Assembly: GCF_900107695.1 (NCBI RefSeq)
Contig: NZ_FNQP01000001.1
Span: 221,652 to 285,651 of the forward strand
Source: Thiothrix caldifontis
Lineage (GTDB): Bacteria; Pseudomonadota; Gammaproteobacteria; Thiotrichales; Thiotrichaceae
Direction of reading: 5' to 3'
Length of the DNA: 64,000 nt
Position numbers and translations under genes: made by a program. The notes below the pieces were generated by a model. It was not told the origin of the DNA. It made no database searches and saw only the letters and a program-made list of their open reading frames with translations. Below, in pieces: positions 62,036-64,000 of this stretch (positions are counted from its first letter, which is position 1; every line of letters begins with the position of its first letter).

Positions 62036-62998
62036 TCACATCGCCTTTTCCCCAGTATAGCAGTCCAACGCATACCCGCCCATGCCCATCACCGCACCTT
62101 TCCCCGCGTGTACCCACTGCCCCAACCATAACCAAGGCCAGAAATCCTCCAGCCCATCCAGCCCCAGCATAAAGCTACCCACCAGCCCGCCCATTTGCAC
62201 ATGGTTCTGTTGCCGGTTGGAATAACGCGACCACTCATGCCAGTGCAAATCCGCATCCCCCAATGTCACCGCCGCCGCCTGCTGGCTCAGCGCCTTAAAA
62301 TCCGCCGTCAATTCCACTCCTGCATGATAAGCGTGTAACAAGGTGATCCGTCGCATCAAAGCATTGATAAACAACTGAAACGTAAACCGGCTGCTGCGTA
62401 TTGGTGTACCCTCCTGCAACAAGCGCAATGGGGTCAACAAACGCACCTGTACCCCCTCCGGCATTGGCGGAATCAACGGCACAACCCCCGCTAATGCCTG
62501 CAAATCTCCCCCCGCCGCCTGAATCTGCACCCATTCGCCTGCCCCCGGTGTCACTTCCTGTGCTACTGCCACCAGCGCATAACGCCCATCGCCCTTACCG
62601 ATCCCACGTTCCCCCACCTGCTGCATCGCGTGCAGCAAATACGGCAAATGCCCAATCGCCGCCCCCAGCAAACTCAACTCCAGCGACAACACCTCCCCCG
62701 GCGCATACTGCTGCCCCGACGTTGCCAACGGCTGCATAATATAAGGGTGGGGGGCCGCATTAATCTTTTCCAGCAATGGCCCCTGACCCGCAGGCGTTTC
62801 AAATACCTGACTGTAAACACAGGAACGCCACAACAAACACTGGCGACAATCCGGCTCACGGGTAATACACACCGTGCGCCGCAAGGCATGACCAAACGCG
62901 CCACGCCAAGTCGAGCCAGCATAAGCAGGGAATTGAATCGGGGTTAGCGCCCGCAATGTTAAACGGTAACGGGCAATCGGTAGGCTAAAATGGCGCAT
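62036..62998 (-). CDS. cas6: CRISPR pre-crRNA endoribonuclease Cas6
   Basis: RAMP-fold nuclease that cuts pre-crRNA in the repeats. The protein of about 320 residues matches the Cas6 family with DUF2276-type N-terminus: FPAYAGSTWRGAFGHALRRTVC, a cysteine motif CRQCLLWRSCVYSQVFE, the RAMP-like GIGKGDGRYALVAV, and the C-terminal glycine-rich MGGLVGSFMLGL and GKGAVMGMGGYAL, the family's conserved RNA-binding G-loop. The ATG at 62998 has GAAGG 5 bases upstream; GTG at 63010 is an alternative. The start region lies in a hairpin. uma2 follows by 12 bases. No Cas1, Cas2 or effector gene is present in the window. Confidence 0.88.
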   Translation of the reverse strand: MRHFSLPIARYRLTLRALTPIQFPAYAGSTWRGAFGHALRRTVCITREPDCRQCLLWRSCVYSQVFETPAGQGPLLEKINAAPHPYIMQPLATSGQQYAPGEVLSLELSLLGAAIGHLPYLLHAMQQVGERGIGKGDGRYALVAVAQEVTPGAGEWVQIQAAGGDLQALAGVVPLIPPMPEGVQVRLLTPLRLLQEGTPIRSSRFTFQLFINALMRRITLLHAYHAGVELTADFKALSQQAAAVTLGDADLHWHEWSRYSNRQQNHVQMGGLVGSFMLGLDGLEDFWPWLWLGQWVHAGKGAVMGMGGYALDCYTGEKAM

Positions 62999-62999
62999 G

Positions 63000-63050
63000 A
63001 AAACCTTCACGGTGACAACGGTTTGTGCAGTTTACCGCCGTAAAGGTTTT
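63000..63050 (-). promoter_or_regulatory. Hairpin masking the cas6 ribosome binding site
   Basis: Bases 63038-63050 (CCGTAAAGGTTTT) and 63000-63012 (AAAACCTTCACGG) are complementary at 12 of 13 positions. In the cas6 mRNA the stem includes the GAAGG Shine-Dalgarno sequence, just before the ATG, so translation could be limited by this structure. Confidence 0.55.
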
Positions 63051-63087
63051 GAGCAAGCGTTGACAAGCTTGTGGAACGTGGAGTGCT

Positions 63088-63540
63088 TTATTTTTTCGGC
63101 TGTAAATTGCCCATAATGCTTTCCTGCATTTTTTTCCAGGTTTCCATATTTTGCTCGCTGATTTTCATCCATGCATCCAGCGGCGTACCGGCGAGTACTT
63201 TGTGCATCTGTTCCTGCATGGCGGCTTGCTGACTGGTAAACAGCCCGACGCTTTGCTCCATGTACTCCATAAAGCCCTTGCGGGTCGCGTCACTGTAATT
63301 GCGGATAAATTGCGCCAGAATATCGGTGCTGAACAAGGGTTGCCCGCCTGATTCCTGTTCCATAATGATTTGCAGCAAGATACTGCGGGTAATATCGTCG
63401 CCGGACTGACGGTCGATGACTTTGAAAGGGGTTTCTGCCAAGACCAAATCGCGGACATCGCTCAAAGTGATATAACAACTCTGGTTAGTGTCGTACAAGC
63501 GGCGATTCGGGTATTTCTTAATAATGCGTTCTTCTGCCAT
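63088..63540 (-). CDS. phaR: Polyhydroxyalkanoate synthesis repressor PhaR
   Basis: Repressor that senses PHA and controls phasin. The 150-residue protein starts AEERIIKKYPNRRLYDTNQSCYITLSDVRDLVLAE (PHB/PHA accumulation regulator DNA-binding domain), then FKVIDRQSGDDITRSILLQIIMEQESGGQPLFSTDILAQFIRNY, the conserved second domain. The ATG at 63540 is preferred to the longer upstream frame because it begins the domain. TGC-rich palindromes near the phasin gene are candidate operators. Confidence 0.92.
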   Translation of the reverse strand: MAEERIIKKYPNRRLYDTNQSCYITLSDVRDLVLAETPFKVIDRQSGDDITRSILLQIIMEQESGGQPLFSTDILAQFIRNYSDATRKGFMEYMEQSVGLFTSQQAAMQEQMHKVLAGTPLDAWMKISEQNMETWKKMQESIMGNLQPKK

Positions 63541-63696
63541 AGGATCTTTCGTTCGTGCTACTGTGATGAAACAAATGAAATCAAGCCCAATTTTATAGGT
63601 TAATGTTTTGTTATGCACACAAAAACAGTACGGCAATGCACAAAAGAAGGGAATAGCGGGAAGACCCCCTATACGCATCAACTTTAACCCGCGAAA

Positions 63697-63764
63697 GCGG
63701 TCTCCCTCTCTGGTAGGCTATTAGTTTTGCACACCGAATAGATCGACTTCGACAAGGAGACCGC
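63697..63764 (+). promoter_or_regulatory. Inverted repeat covering the transposase ribosome binding site
   Basis: GCGGTCTCC (63697-63705) pairs perfectly with GGAGACCGC (63756-63764); the second arm includes the AAGGAG Shine-Dalgarno sequence. A transcript reading in from outside would hide the site, as known in IS10 and IS50. Confidence 0.55.
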
Positions 63765-63767
63765 GCA

Positions 63768-64000
63768 TTGATACTGACAAAAGTAGCCACCGCATTGCAA
63801 GCCATCTTGTATGAAAAAGCGGACGCGTTAGCAAAAAAAGCGGCTTCATTCAACGCCAGCGCAAACTCAGCGGCTCGAACTTCATCCGCAGCTTGGTGTT
63901 TGGCTGGATGGGCAATCCTGCCAGCACATTGGATGGATTAAGTCGGACAGCCGCCTTCCAACAGCTCCCCATTAGTCCACAGGGACTGGACAAACGTTTT
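63768..64000 (+). pseudogene. IS4-family transposase, N-terminal part, reading frame broken at an A7 run
   Basis: Translation from TTG at 63768 (AAGGAG at 8 bases) gives LTKVATALQAILYEKADALAKK, the N-terminus of IS4-type transposases. At the A run 63833-63839 the frame should shift by -1; the next part of the protein then reads SGFIQRQRKLSGSN, then LVFGWMGNPASTLDGLSRTAAFQQ, then SPQGLDKRF, to the window end. Without the shift the frame stops at 63939. The A7 is either a one-base loss from A8, a sequencing error, or a programmed -1 shift site. The rest of the gene is outside the window. Confidence 0.7.

Larger units (their letters stand above)
63690..64000 (+). mobile_element. IS4-like insertion sequence, left end (truncated by window)
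   Basis: A transposase of the IS4 type begins at 63768 and runs off the window. The left boundary is not resolved; the inverted repeat and promoter-like region before 63768 are taken as part of the element. No terminal repeat could be paired because the right end is missing. Confidence 0.55.

Noticed and set aside
63611..63853. 80-codon minus-strand frame
   Set aside because: Antisense to the IS transposase start and part of the phaR upstream region; no ribosome binding site or known motif.

Overview
This is one continuous chromosomal stretch from a gammaproteobacterium. The gene content suggests a filamentous sulfur bacterium of the Thiothrix group: ParAB, RpoH, ZapD, ErpA, an xseB-ispA-dxs operon, PHA granule control (PhaR and phasin), anaplerotic PEP carboxylase, DUF302 proteins and a long bactofilin. 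That placement is inferred from gene content and general codon style; no 16S rRNA gene is present. No tRNA or rRNA gene was seen.

Layout. Positions 1-8150 hold housekeeping genes: the end of parA, then parB, rpsT (TTG start), coaE, zapD, a DUF2914 protein, xseB-ispA-dxs and a DoxX protein. Positions 8168-10635 hold a redox/periplasmic island. A perfect FNR-type box precedes a diheme cytochrome c fused to DUF302, and two more DUF302 genes follow. Positions 10643-17919 hold a giant heptad coiled-coil protein, rpoH preceded by a perfect CIRCE (HrcA) operator, two unannotated paralogous 31-residue membrane miniproteins, an HNH nuclease, a Tae4-like amidase overlapping a lipoprotein that may be its immunity partner, a SPOR protein, a DUF3025 protein and a membrane protein. 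Positions 18018-23759 hold gspEFGHIJK of a type II secretion system; C, D, L, M and N are absent here.

Positions 23713-45682 are a surface-polysaccharide/LPS region. It contains two initiating sugar-phosphate transferases (WecA-like and WbaP-like), a flippase, ManB, ABC export genes (wzm/wzt), a three-domain methyltransferase-glycosyltransferase, several more glycosyltransferases, an O-antigen ligase-like protein and a heptosyltransferase-like protein. OxyR and EttA lie within it. Two 96-bp near-identical repeats bordered by TAAGTACTTA flank a 167-bp segment beside the convergent glycosyltransferase genes.

Positions 45698-57467 hold recC, a HAD phosphatase, rppH, a fourth DUF302 gene between two REP-like palindromes, hemJ, a TlpA-like protein, argC, a DUF6776-bactofilin pair, erpA and ppc. 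Positions 57594-64000 hold the phasin gene with a strong promoter and TGC-rich palindromes that look like PhaR operators, a DUF2130 protein, two small genes, a 14-repeat CRISPR array, a probable cas6-uma2 operon, phaR, and the start of an IS4-like insertion sequence with a disrupted reading frame and an RBS-masking hairpin.

How it fits together. The CRISPR array reads on the minus strand: its degenerate terminal repeat is on the left and its AT-rich leader on the right. cas6 and uma2 read the same way upstream of it. No interference (Cas10/Csm/Cmr or Cascade) genes are in the window, so these must be supplied from elsewhere if the array is active. The polysaccharide genes are consistent with an ABC-exported glycan whose end may be methylated and recognised by the Wzt C-terminal domain.
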